This document shows positions 12,901 through 22,626 of a stretch of 64,000 nt of DNA, piece after piece. Under the pieces are notes generated by a model. That model saw nothing but the letters and a program-made list of their open reading frames with translations, did no database searches and was not told the DNA's origin. The stretch lies in contig JAUIRK010000070.1 in the NCBI GenBank assembly GCA_030549495.1, forward strand, positions 198,501-262,500, written 5' to 3'. The position numbers were made by a program, and so were the translations under genes. Source of the stretch: Nectonema munidae (taxonomy: Eukaryota > Nematomorpha > Nectonematoida > Nectonematidae). Numbering within the stretch: the stretch's first letter is position 1; every line of letters begins with the position of its first letter.

Positions 12901-15900
12901 TATGCGTGCCAATCATCTTTTTCGATCTTGGCAAAGGAAATACACTTTCCCTCATGTTTTCTGTTTTTAGGCCTTTTGCATATCTCACTTTTATGCAAGC
13001 CCTTTATTTTCTTTTAGCCGAGTTATCTAGACTGCTCATACAAGCAAGATGGATACTACGCTGATGAAAGAAGAGGCTGTACCTGCTATTACAGATGCTT
13101 CAAAAATGCAGCTATTGATCATGACTGCTGTCCTGGCAGTAAGTTGTCTATATATCTACTAAATCAATCATTTACAGGTAGTAGTCTGTTAAGTGTTTTT
13201 TCGTGTTTTTTGTTTTTCCAGCGGACGTATCGGACCACTGATATAAATTTTAACCCATAGCCAAAAAAAATTTGTGGGAGGAGAAGGATTAAGAAAACAA
13301 AAATATATGCTTATTTACAAAAGCCTATTTTGGAAACATTACAATTTCCATTTTATTCAATGGAAAAGATAAAATAGTATGAAGATGCAACTTTTTCTAT
13401 GCTAAATTTGGTCGATCGGTGAGTTCTTGGTGGTAAAGTCTTGATACAGTCGCCGTGGGTTCGATTCCCGAACTTGTCCAATTACGGAAAAAATTTTTTA
13501 CCTTGGATGCAAAGTCGATAACTAAAAAAGAGTTGTATCTGTTGAAAAATTTAAAAAGTTTCTTAATTTTTATGCTAATTCTAACAAGTGTTTCAAGATG
13601 TCAAACTCGCCTGCTTTAAATATAACATTTTCTCGTTAATTAGTTCCTTATGACGTAGTGGTAGGAGCGTGGGGTCACAATTGAGATGATTTCCGTGATC
13701 TTGACTATCGCTACCATCCCTCTAGCTGTGATTATTCTTCCCTTGGATATGATAAAGGCAACCAAATAATTTTAAAAAAAAGCAAAAATTTGTACTTTTT
13801 CACTTTAATTCAAAATGAAAAAGGATGAATTTAGAAAAGACACGAATTCAAAATGAAAAAAATCAATTTAAAGTGGAAAAGAAAAACTATTGTTTTTATT
13901 ATCGTACATAATAAAGCATAGAATGTATACGAAAGAAAATTAAAATTTGCTAAGATTAACTTCACCAAAGTCACGTTTGTACCTAAAGTCAAGTATGTTG
14001 AATAATTCTTCAAAATTTTCATTATCTCTCCTCCAATACACGCATGATACACACTAGATGTATGCTAATATCGTGTTTTGGTGAGTGAAATGTATTTTGG
14101 GAGAGAAATCATAGCATACTCGGGCATACACTCTATAATTATTATAATTTGTTAAAAAAAAATTATTTTTATGTTCTATATTTTGACCATTTTGAAATAT
14201 AAGTCAATGAATAAAATATTTTTTCTCTATTTTTTGTTTGTATATAAAATGTTTTTACTTTATCCACCTATACAAATTTGAAAATTTTTATTTCTGACTA
14301 TTTGTGCAGTTCTTATCTTAATGTTAAATGTTACCTACATCTGTTTCAATATATACATTGTTTTGTAATCTGTTCATAGTCTAAATAAATATCTTATCTT
14401 ATCTTATCTATACAAATTTGATAAAAATTAACAAAAAAGATCAAATTGATATAATATTAATTGCAAAATCTTTTTTGAGTTTAGTCCAAAATGAAATTAA
14501 TTGCTTTTTTCCTCTATAGTTATGAACGCAGATTGTTTTGCTGCATTTTCAGGTTTCATTCTTTGATGTAAAAAAAATATTTCTTATATTTGAGCATTGA
14601 AAATGATTAATTCTTTTTGAAATAAAAAACTTAATTTAGGGATCTATCATTTAAACCGATAAAATGGGGAAAAGTAGGCTATCATCTTTTGATGAACCCA
14701 TTTTGCTTAAATACAATTTCATCAATTACCATCGTGTATTTTCATTTTGCATATTTAATTTTTGAAAGAACAAAAAAATATACACCAACATTGGTTTGAA
14801 GGCATGCCAGCTTTTTAGAGATCCCAGAGGGGTGAAAACATGGAATGATAAATCGGATAGTTTTCGTGATTGACATAAGCTTTAATTAATTTTTAAATAT
14901 TACTTCACTTGTAATACGTTTGGCATAACCTGTATAATTAATTAAGTCAAGTGTTTTATAAAAAGTTTTTTACTAACTTGAGCATAAATCTTTTTAATGT
15001 GAAGGCTTTAACAAAATATTTTATTTAAGTTGAATTAAATGCTCTTTATATTTTTGATCATTACATCCAGTTTTGAAACGTATAGTGAAGATTTTGGAAA
15101 ATAAAGTGGATCAAAATTTAGGATTATATCTTCCAAATCGGAATATAAACTCGATATTTTCAAAAAATGATGAAACCTTTAAATACAAATTGATTAAATC
15201 TACCATTGAAATCTACATTTTTGATGGCATTTCCTTTTACGACTTTTTACACTAATGTTGCGTATTTATTTCAGTGTTTAATATATCTTTCAAATAGAAA
15301 GCAGTTATAGCTTTCTTTTGCTCGCTAAGTTCATCTTTATACTAAATAAAACGAAAAGAATTTTGCTGTAGAAATAGAAAAATTCAAAGTTGTACTTTGT
15401 AGGAAAAATATTATTGATGAACCTTTTGTGCTTTTAGATTTAGTATAAATTTGAATTATTTTTAATTTCAGCGCTAATCTTCAATGAAAAAGCACAACCT
15501 GCTAAACAGGGTCAAAGACCCAATCCTGTTTGTGACTACTCTCAACGTTTCCGAGATGACTGTCCAAGAATTTCTCCTGATGCCGATCAAAGATGTCTAC
15601 ATCTTCGTAATTTTTATTATATTTGTAGAAATTCAATATACAAAAAAATTAAGATTTTATAAAGTCTCTGTCAATCCCATTTATATTTTTTTGAATTTTT
15701 CTTTCAATTTATTCATGAGTTATTTCTACACTTGCGTTAACGAAAATGACATGCATTATTGACTAACTAACACATTTTATAAAAAGCACCTATTACGAAA
15801 GAAATAAAGTCACACTCAGAATTATGATGCTCCTACTTCATCATATGTATATATATATGCAACATGAGAATTTATTAACCCATTTTGGGTTAGGGTTCCT

Positions 15901-16692
15901 GTAGAAGAACTCAGACAAACTCGAATTTGAAATGGAGTTCAGTAGAGATTGATCAAAATCATTTGCTTTGCGCGAACTAAAATGGGTTTTAATGTGTAAG
16001 TATACTTGTCACTAAGTTAGAGAAAAAGGTCGCTTGTGAAAGTTTTATACCTGTACAAATTGATCTTTGCATTTATAATTCAGGCTAAAGTGCTCTTGGC
16101 AAATGTGTGCTGAGAGGGAGTGCACTGGACAATTTTTCTTAATGGCTTCTATACATCATCACAGACATATGTGTTGAACACTTTTCTCTCATTGTTGTTG
16201 TATGAACTTGTCCTTTTCACTTAAAATTTTGAAAGACATATTAGAAATTACTTCAATAAATATAGCAGGCTAGCAGGCTCCTCTTGTCCAAGCAGCTGTT
16301 CTAGGCCATATTGAAATTAATTTTCTTAAGAAACTTCCAAAATACACATAGAAGAATTTAAAAAAGAGAAGTTAAGTATTAAATTTATTACTTTTTTATG
16401 AAAAAAAAGAAGTGTGTAATGAAAATTGCAGAATCACGCAAAGAGATTTTTAACAATTGAGAAAAGTTGTTCACGGCACTGTCTCTATTTTGTAGAAAAT
16501 GGTTATTACGCGAACAAGCACGAAAACTGCGAATCCTTTTATCGATGCAAAGACGCAGCAACGAGACAACTGGAAAAGTGTCCTGAAAAGCTTAGGTTCA
16601 ACGAAGACGCCCAGGTGTGTGATAATGTCGGCATCGCTCAGTGCACGGGTCAACAATATGGTCAGGAGAGCATCAAGCAGAAAAGACTTTGA
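9902..16692 (+). CDS. Secreted protein with two chitin-binding (peritrophin-A/CBM14) domains, four exons
   Basis: Proposed exons: 9902-10366, 13018-13138, 15472-15606 and 16496-16692, giving 305 residues. All junctions have GT/AG borders and compatible phases (0, 1, 1). Exon 1 holds a signal peptide (about residues 1-22, hydrophobic core FFIVVAIFVLQ) and a Q/S/N/R-rich low-complexity stretch. CBM14 domain 1 spans about C161-C226 (exons 2-3), with DGYYAD, then 'CTCYYRC', 'DCCPGTLIFNE' and 'VCDYSQRF'. Domain 2 spans C237-C290 (exons 3-4), with NGYYANK, 'CESFYRC', 'LRFNEDAQVCD'. Each has the six-cysteine pattern of chitin binding; domain 1 also has adjacent extra cysteines. Such proteins bind chitin in cuticle, tracheal lining or gut peritrophic matrix outside the cell; which one cannot be told here. 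An AATAAA lies at 16835. Upstream exons or isoforms are not excluded. Confidence 0.85.
11053..11252. repeat. TTAA-flanked MITE in intron 1 of the CBM14 gene
   Basis: TTAA at 11049-11052 and 11253-11256 bracket about 200 bp that start CCGATTTTGG and end TTAATGGG. The interior shares CAGACGA and AAAAAGCAGACGAAG motifs with 3184-3335, and a first segment (AGATTTTGATTAATCTCTA) resembling the reverse complement of 15930-15975. TTAA duplication suggests piggyBac mobilisation. The ends match each other only loosely. Confidence 0.5.
11260..13010. other. Remainder of intron 1
   Basis: AT-rich intron sequence with a G-rich run at about 11328-11344. No gene or recognised transposon. A polypyrimidine tract ending TTTTAG precedes exon 2 at 13018. 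Confidence 0.45.
13139..15471 (+). other. Intron 2 of the CBM14 gene
   Basis: Starts GTAAGT after exon 2 and ends TTTCAG before exon 3. It holds the SINE-like segment at 13411-13480 and a short TCTTA tandem run at about 14391-14409. Open frames in it (for example 13831-14052 minus and 15073-15255 plus) have no recognisable content. Confidence 0.6.
13411..13480 (+). repeat. tRNA-derived SINE head (in intron 2)
   Basis: A 70-base stretch with tRNA-like internal promoter parts: an A-box-like TGGTGGTAAAGTC around 13428-13440 and a perfect B box GGTTCGATTCC around 13458-13468. The acceptor ends do not pair and the T-arm stem has a mismatch, so it is not a functional tRNA. RNA polymerase III SINEs typically look like this. 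It lies inside the CBM14 gene's second intron. Confidence 0.5.
15879..15990. repeat. Short TTAA MITE in intron 3 of the CBM14 gene
   Basis: TTAA at 15875-15878 is followed by CCCATTTTGGG; the right side ends AAAATGGG and is followed two bases later by TTAA (15989-15992). The internal segment resembles the reverse complement of the start of the element at 11053. At about 110 bp it is a plausible piggyBac-type MITE, although the right junction is imperfect. Confidence 0.4.
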
Positions 16693-16834
16693 AAGGGGTG
16701 TGTCCCTAAAATATCACATTCGAATCGCGCACACAACAACTGCTTCACCAATTTTAGTGTATATAGTTGTTCACAAATGTCTTTTGAAGAAGTGAAATGT
16801 TTCTTACATCTAACAGTACTTTTGCACATTTTAT

Positions 16835-16840
16835 AATAAA
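16835..16840 (+). terminator. Polyadenylation signal AATAAA of the CBM14 gene
   Basis: Canonical AATAAA 143 bases after the stop codon at 16690-16692, within T-rich sequence. Confidence 0.55.
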
Positions 16841-18522
16841 CATTGAATTTTTGTCTCTCTTTTGCCTCCTACATTTTTGAACCATCACAAAATATTTGTT
16901 ATCAGTCTTTCTCAACAAATTTTTATCATGACCAACGCTAAGGTTTACAACATACCAAAAATGTTTTGGCGATCGACTTAAAAATTTTTGCACTGAGTGT
17001 ATCAACACGAAAAATTAATGATGATTATTGACAAACTTAGAACGTCTTCTTTCATTCATGGCCTTATATATGAGAATATTAGTTTGAAAAAAATAATATT
17101 AAGATATAAAATTTCAATGTATCAATAAAAAATAGTCAATACTTTTATCATAAATTACATATTAGGCTTTCTGATCATCCAAACTCAAAACAGAGAGAGA
17201 TAGATAATACGAGCAAAGACTGTCATACTGAGAAGGAGACATTTTTGAAAGTTCGACTTCTATAGTCACAATCGAACATCATCGAAGTTTGCCTTCTATA
17301 TTTTTTGTATTCTGAAGGAGGCAACTTTTCGAGAAAAAGATTAGGAAATCGCAAAATCTGTCACTACAATAAATCATCTCAATTTATAAATGTCAAAATT
17401 ATTACAAAGATTATATTAATGTTATAACCTGCACAAGATGAAGTTGAAATTTCTTACCTGATCGCCCTGCAACTCAACTAAAAAATGTTGTATTTGGTTC
17501 TTTTATTATTATGTTAAGTTTTGGATTGTTGTGAGGTTCGCATTTCATCATGGCAAATCCATCATCCCTCCGAAATGATGAAGCGATCATCTTTACATTA
17601 CTAAATCTATTATCGATTTTTGTAACTTATAAATTATAATAGAAAAGTATAGAATTTATTGAAGTCAAATTTAAACCCGCATTCAGTGCCATTATTATTG
17701 AATAGATCCTTATAAAAAAAGTTGAACTTTCTTTTTTCTTTAAATGACCACGTTTTTTGGTTATGTATGTTGAGATAACTTAGTTATCTTATATTTTCTG
17801 AAGTCTACAAAAATATGAATCTGAGAATTAGATTAAAACGCATAAAAATAAAAATTAAAAAATATGAAATGAACGCCATCTAAATTGAGAAAAATAACTA
17901 CCTCATTTTTATTCCCCATAGTAATGTGCTATTAATTAAAAAAGATTAAAATTAAGATAACTAATCAAATAGTTCTATAAAAAGCATAGAATTCAGAATA
18001 AAGTGATATTAGGTGCATTCATTTTTGATTGTAGAATGTTTTTTTTATAATTTCTGTTTGAAAAATAGTTTTGAGAAAAACTCGCTCTTAAAAACACAAA
18101 CTTCGATAAGATGCTGAGCGTTTGTCAAAGATATTTTCGTAGTTTCAAACAGTTGAACAATTGTATCTATCAAATTATGATATACATAGCCATTTTATCA
18201 ATACTCAACATTTGGATTTATCAAAGGAAATGAATTGCTTCAAGCATTACATGCGTGTACAATGATGGTGTTTGAAAAAATAAACTTTTGTTCAAATCTA
18301 ATTAATTTAAAGAAAGGATTAGACAATATAATGCTACAATACAGCATTTATTTTTCATTCAAACAATTGATTCGCATGATTTTCCTCTAAAAGTTAAAAA
18401 TAAAGCACGCTAGAAATCTGATGATCGATCTTACCTGCATTTATCAAGTATAGCTTAAGAATGGGAATCAGTTTCAATAATTTCACTTAACAAGTTCCAC
18501 ATCAAACGCGCTACTAAGTAAG
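16841..18522. other. Intergenic AT-rich sequence
   Basis: No gene, RNA or transposon recognised between the CBM14 gene and the receptor gene. Confidence 0.5.
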
Positions 18523-19584
18523 ATGATCACTCTAAACAATAGCATTCTAAATTCTTCCCATTTTTTCAACATCTCCACGTGCTTCGTTTTTTTAAATAAT
18601 GTCGAGGACCATTCTCCAAAAGTTTACGCGACCAAAGTCTTGCCCATTTTATTGGTGCTTTCTCTTGTCATCACGATACCCTCGGCAGTTATATTTGCGA
18701 AGCTGCGCAAGAACGCTGTGTATTTCCTCTTGCTCCTCATTTCAATATTCATACTAGGAATCAACCTAAATCTCTTCTTTCTACCCTTTCTCGACATCTT
18801 CGGCAAGAGCCTTGGAAAAACCGCTTTTTATTCGCACGCGTGGGTCTCTTTTACCTGCAAATTCATTTTTTTCTTTCAGTACTCAACCAAAAACACAACC
18901 GGCTACATAATCCTCTACCTAACTTGGTATAAATACACGTGTTTTAGAAGAACACCTCATTCCTTCAAAAGATTCTCTATGTACAGCCAACTTGCCTCTG
19001 TTTCCTTAATCCTATTCCTCCTTGACCTCCCTTCGTCTAGTTGGAATCAAATTGAAACTTACCTGTGCTACAACAAACTACTTTATTACGCTGTACCAAA
19101 CGATTCTTTGTCGAAATCTTTTGTAATTTACGGAGTCTTCCTAGAAATAATAGGTCGTATTATTCCTTCTACCTTGACATTAGGCTTTTCAATCAGAAGT
19201 ACGATTTTATACTTTAAGTTTATCAAAACTCACAAGACTATTGTTGCTGCCACTTCTCCCAAAGTGAGCAAAAGAAGTTCATTTAACGATTCAAGTATGC
19301 AACGCTCATCGAGGATATCCGATACGAAGGCAAGAAATTCAAGTTGTAAACAAACCGGATTTTTCATAATATTTCTCAGCGTGTCCTATACACTTTGTGT
19401 TTTTCCTGGTGGCATAGGATCGATCATGCTCTCATTTAATCAAACTCCTCGACTATCTGCTGCTGTCATCATTCTTGAAGACTTGATTGAATCCTCATTC
19501 TACCTCCTTTTCTTGTACATGTACATTTTCATAGACAAAAAATATAGAAACGAAATGCTCAACTATTTTAAAATAAAGCACTAA
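18523..19584 (+). CDS. Orphan seven-transmembrane receptor-like protein (class A GPCR-like), intronless
   Basis: A 353-residue single-exon frame. The N-terminus carries three N-glycosylation sequons (N5, N10, N16). Hydrophobic segments fit seven helices at about 38-60, 64-92, 104-138, 154-172, 200-232, 276-297 and 313-338. C112 (start of helix 3) and C182 (extracellular loop 2) could form the conserved class A disulphide. A basic, serine-rich third intracellular loop (about 233-275: SKRSSFNDSS, RSSRISD) and a charged segment after helix 7 (DKKYRNEML) look like a G-protein/arrestin interface with helix 8. The usual DRY motif is replaced by WYKY at the end of helix 3, and NPxxY is not evident in helix 7 (LYMYIF). 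It is therefore a divergent receptor, perhaps peptide- or chemo-receptor-like; the ligand is unknown. The sequence is C-rich on the coding strand, unlike its neighbourhood, which supports real coding. Confidence 0.7.
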   Translation: MITLNNSILNSSHFFNISTCFVFLNNVEDHSPKVYATKVLPILLVLSLVITIPSAVIFAKLRKNAVYFLLLLISIFILGINLNLFFLPFLDIFGKSLGKTAFYSHAWVSFTCKFIFFFQYSTKNTTGYIILYLTWYKYTCFRRTPHSFKRFSMYSQLASVSLILFLLDLPSSSWNQIETYLCYNKLLYYAVPNDSLSKSFVIYGVFLEIIGRIIPSTLTLGFSIRSTILYFKFIKTHKTIVAATSPKVSKRSSFNDSSMQRSSRISDTKARNSSCKQTGFFIIFLSVSYTLCVFPGGIGSIMLSFNQTPRLSAAVIILEDLIESSFYLLFLYMYIFIDKKYRNEMLNYFKIKH

Positions 19585-20295
19585 CGCAATTTCTTATAGT
19601 ATTTTATATATAAGTAAGGACTGGATAGATGCACTTAAACGAAATTTCATAATGCAAAGCAAGGTATCAAGATGGGTGTGGTTGAGAACGCTGGACGCGA
19701 CACTCACAGGACTCTACTTCCAATGGCGGTAGAGACAAATCACTTTCATAAGAATTATTTCTAAAAAAACACTTTGTGTTAGAGAATTTTAGAGCTGATC
19801 TTTTCGATTTTACTACACTACGATAAATACATAAACTAAGCACACACTAACATATACTATGTTTCTACATCTAATTTTTATATTGACTTTTTGAAAATAT
19901 TGTTATATTTTTTCCCTCATTTTTTACTACACAATGCAAAATTGTTTATGATTTGAAGATTTAAATTTCACTTTAAAAAAATTGATGCGAAGTTTTCACT
20001 TTCCTCATAAAAGTCCTAAAATTTTAGTAAAAATGAAATTGCAACGATTTTTAGCAAATTTCCCAGTTTTCGATTTGAGTACCTCATCTTAAAGAAAATT
20101 TTATACTGACAACCAAAATGACAAAAAATTACTTTAAATTTATTAAAATACTTTTTTACGCCTTTATGCTTGAAAAAATGCGAAAAATTGTAAATTTGAA
20201 CGCGAAAAAATTAAGAAATCATTATATTCATTTTAAATGACTTACTAATGAATTAATTTTAAAGTGACCCTTATTAAATTTTCAATTTTAGAAGT
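19585..20295. other. Intergenic sequence after the receptor gene
   Basis: Nothing recognised beyond AT-rich DNA. Confidence 0.45.
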
Positions 20296-20299
20296 CTTA

Positions 20300-20600
20300 G
20301 AAGTCCCTAGAATCATGGGGGTACCAATTATCTTTCACAGGACCTAGAATCACAGTACCAATGATCTTTAACAGGACCAAGTTAAGGGGGTACCAATGAT
20401 CTTTATTAGGAAAAAAAATCACAGTACCAATCATCTTTAACAGGACCTAGAATCACGGTGGTATCAATGATCTTTAACAGGACCTAGAATCACGGGGGTA
20501 ACGATGATCTTTAACAGGATCTAGAATCACGGGAGTACCAATGATCTTTAACATGACATAGATTAAAGGTAACAATGATCTTTATGTGGACCTAGAAAAA
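20300..20600 (+). repeat. Minisatellite, about 38-40 bp unit, about 8 copies
   Basis: Repeated core: an ATCACGGGGGTACCAATGAT-type block followed by CTTTAACAGGACCTAGA. Units differ by substitutions and small indels (for example CATGACATAGAT in a late unit), so the array is old or diverging. It is an ordinary tandem repeat; there are no unique spacers. Confidence 0.85.
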
Positions 20601-20609
20601 CAGGCTTAT

Positions 20610-21528
20610 ATTAGTTATAGATAATAAATGTTTTGCTTTTGTTTTAAATTCCAAGTTACAGTAAAACGATACAGAACCTACTAGATAAAGGAGAAATTTA
20701 CAAAGAATTCGACAAATTTGTTGAGGAAAGGCGTATCATCTTCTTTCATTGAATAATATAAATAATAAAACTTCTTACTATGAATTTTTTTATAAATATC
20801 TTGTGCTTTTTTTTGGCTAATTTTAATGATTTCAATTTTTTGTTAGTATGGCTGAACTGCTTAATGGCGCTCAAGATTAGTTCGATGGAATGGATTATAA
20901 AATTATTCACAAACTTAATATTTCATGATCCTTTTTTCATTATTCGAAACTTGTTATGAATAAACAAAATTTTTTATAGGCAACGGCGATACGGACAAAA
21001 ATGAAGAGTAGTATATAGCAAAGCAGCCATACTACCAAAAAAGATCTCATAACTTTTGTAAAATTTCTAAGAAATGAAGGTCAAAATATTCAATTAAAAC
21101 ACAAAATACTTAATTGATATGTGCTTAGAATCTCATCACAACATTTGAGAACACTTTTTATCAAAACGGAATATTTTGGAACACGTAAAATTTAAACATT
21201 TTTTTTCTGAACGCATAAAATTTGAACGCGTTTAGATAAAAAGTGTTTCTAAAAACGGACACTTTTTGTGTTTAAAAATGCGTTTATAACTTAAACAGAT
21301 TTTTTACAGTGTGTATTGTTACGTTCGACGTTATGTTTTGTGTCTGACACTGACTAATGGAAATTTTAATAAGGATTTTGTGTCTGAGCGTGTCAGAAAC
21401 TTGAATCTTATTTTCTATATATAATCCTATTTTCTATTTACTACATTATTATTATTGTATTTGAGAGAAATCTTATTCTCTCTATATATTGCATATACTG
21501 GGATTATACTATAGTGTTGTTGCATGCG
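20610..21528. other. AT-rich stretch between minisatellite and hAT element
   Basis: No gene recognised. A palindromic cluster of AAAAAGTGTTT/AAACACTTTTT-like words occurs at about 21150-21290. Confidence 0.4.
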
Positions 21529-21536
21529 TTGCACAT

Positions 21537-22246
21537 AGAGCTTCTGATTTCTCGATAAAATTTAATTCTCGAGAAACGAGAAAAAAAATATATGATTCTA
21601 GAGACTCGAGAAAAGTTTCGAGAAGTTAAAAAATATTAAAAATATTTTAAAAAAAAATATTTTGTTTTAAATAACTTTTTTAAAAAAAAGAGCATTTAAA
21701 GTTTCGTTTTTCAAACTCAATCATTTTGGAGATAAAATTCTTCCGCATTGACAAGAAGTTGGTTGGATGCATAAAAGATAATTTTTTAACAATTGCATCG
21801 ATTCTGATAAATCAAAATTTTTGTTTTGTTTGAACATCTGTAGTTCTTCTTCCGTTGTACTAACTTTTTCTTCTTTTTTATCATACATGAATTCTTTAAT
21901 TTCTCTATTTAAACTTTGAGTTAGAGATTCTTCTTCAAACTCATCAACAGATTCGACTTGAATTTGGCTTTGTTCCATGCTCCGAATAATGAGAAAAAAA
22001 TTTATCAAAAATATTTTTTGAACATTCTAAAATATCTTCAAAATTTGAATATTCAAAAGTTGATCATGCATTACACATAATTATATATTTTTTATTAATA
22101 TTTATTCAAAATTTAACATGTTTTCAGTAATAAAAAATTTTTTTAATTCTTGAGTCTCGACAAAAATTTCTCGAGAATCAAGAACTAAAAAAATTCAAAA
22201 ATTCTCGAGAATCAAGACTCGAGAAATTTCGAGGCAGAAGCTCCAG
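21537..22246 (-). mobile_element. hAT transposon deletion derivative, 710 bp, with 8-bp target duplication
   Basis: The octamer TTGCACAT occurs at 21529-21536 and again at 22247-22254, immediately outside inverted ends AGAGCTTCTG... and the reverse complement CTGGAGCTTCTG.... Eight-base duplications define hAT elements. Both subterminal regions contain several CTCGAGAA-type words in inverted arrangement, likely transposase-binding or hairpin-forming sites. Between them, minus strand 22008-21721, lies a 95-codon frame ending in a hAT C-terminal dimerisation-like motif (LLKNYLLCIQPTSCQCGRIL, corresponding to the family's 'Y L .I..TS..SER.FS'). The N-terminal zinc finger and RNase H-like core are absent, so it is non-autonomous. 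Confidence 0.8.
21721..22008 (-). pseudogene. hAT transposase C-terminal remnant
   Basis: 95 codons open on the minus strand: an acidic stretch (DEFEEESLTQ), then a lysine/glutamate-rich part, ending in LLKNYLLCIQPTSCQCGRIL. The end matches the start of the hAT dimerisation motif, where Ser-Glu-Arg is usual; here Cys-Gly-Arg stands in its place. The catalytic D and E are not in the element. It lies inside the 710-bp hAT derivative. Confidence 0.65.
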
Positions 22247-22626
22247 TTGCACATGTAAATGATTATGTCGAAGATTATAGTGTAATTATAACTGTCGGAA
22301 AGTTGTCAATCAAAATGGGAAAAAGAATCTTTTTGTGGTAAGAAGATTTTTCTCCGTGAAGGATACATATAGCGTTATGTTTAGTGTTAGAAACGGTAAT
22401 GGAAAAAAAGGGAAACACTGAACACGGAGAAAAACTGCACATGCTTACTCTTTCATCATATCAGATCTCATAAAGCTTTGCCACTATTTCTTAGAGAATT
22501 TATTTTCCTCATCATCACTTCACGTTGCTGCACAAATATATTTAAAAAAAAATTTTTTTTATGTTGTCTGAAATATTCGAACAAATTTTGGATATTTTTT
22601 ATATGCTGAATTCAAAAATTAAGCTT

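Noticed and set aside
13411-13480. Functional tRNA gene
   Set aside because: A and B boxes are present but the acceptor stem does not pair and the T stem has a mismatch; more like a SINE head.
16426-16495. Earlier start of CBM14 exon 4 at an upstream AG
   Set aside because: The AG at 16430 gives the wrong phase or a stop after exon 3; the AG at 16494-16495 follows a pyrimidine tract and keeps the frame and cysteine spacing.
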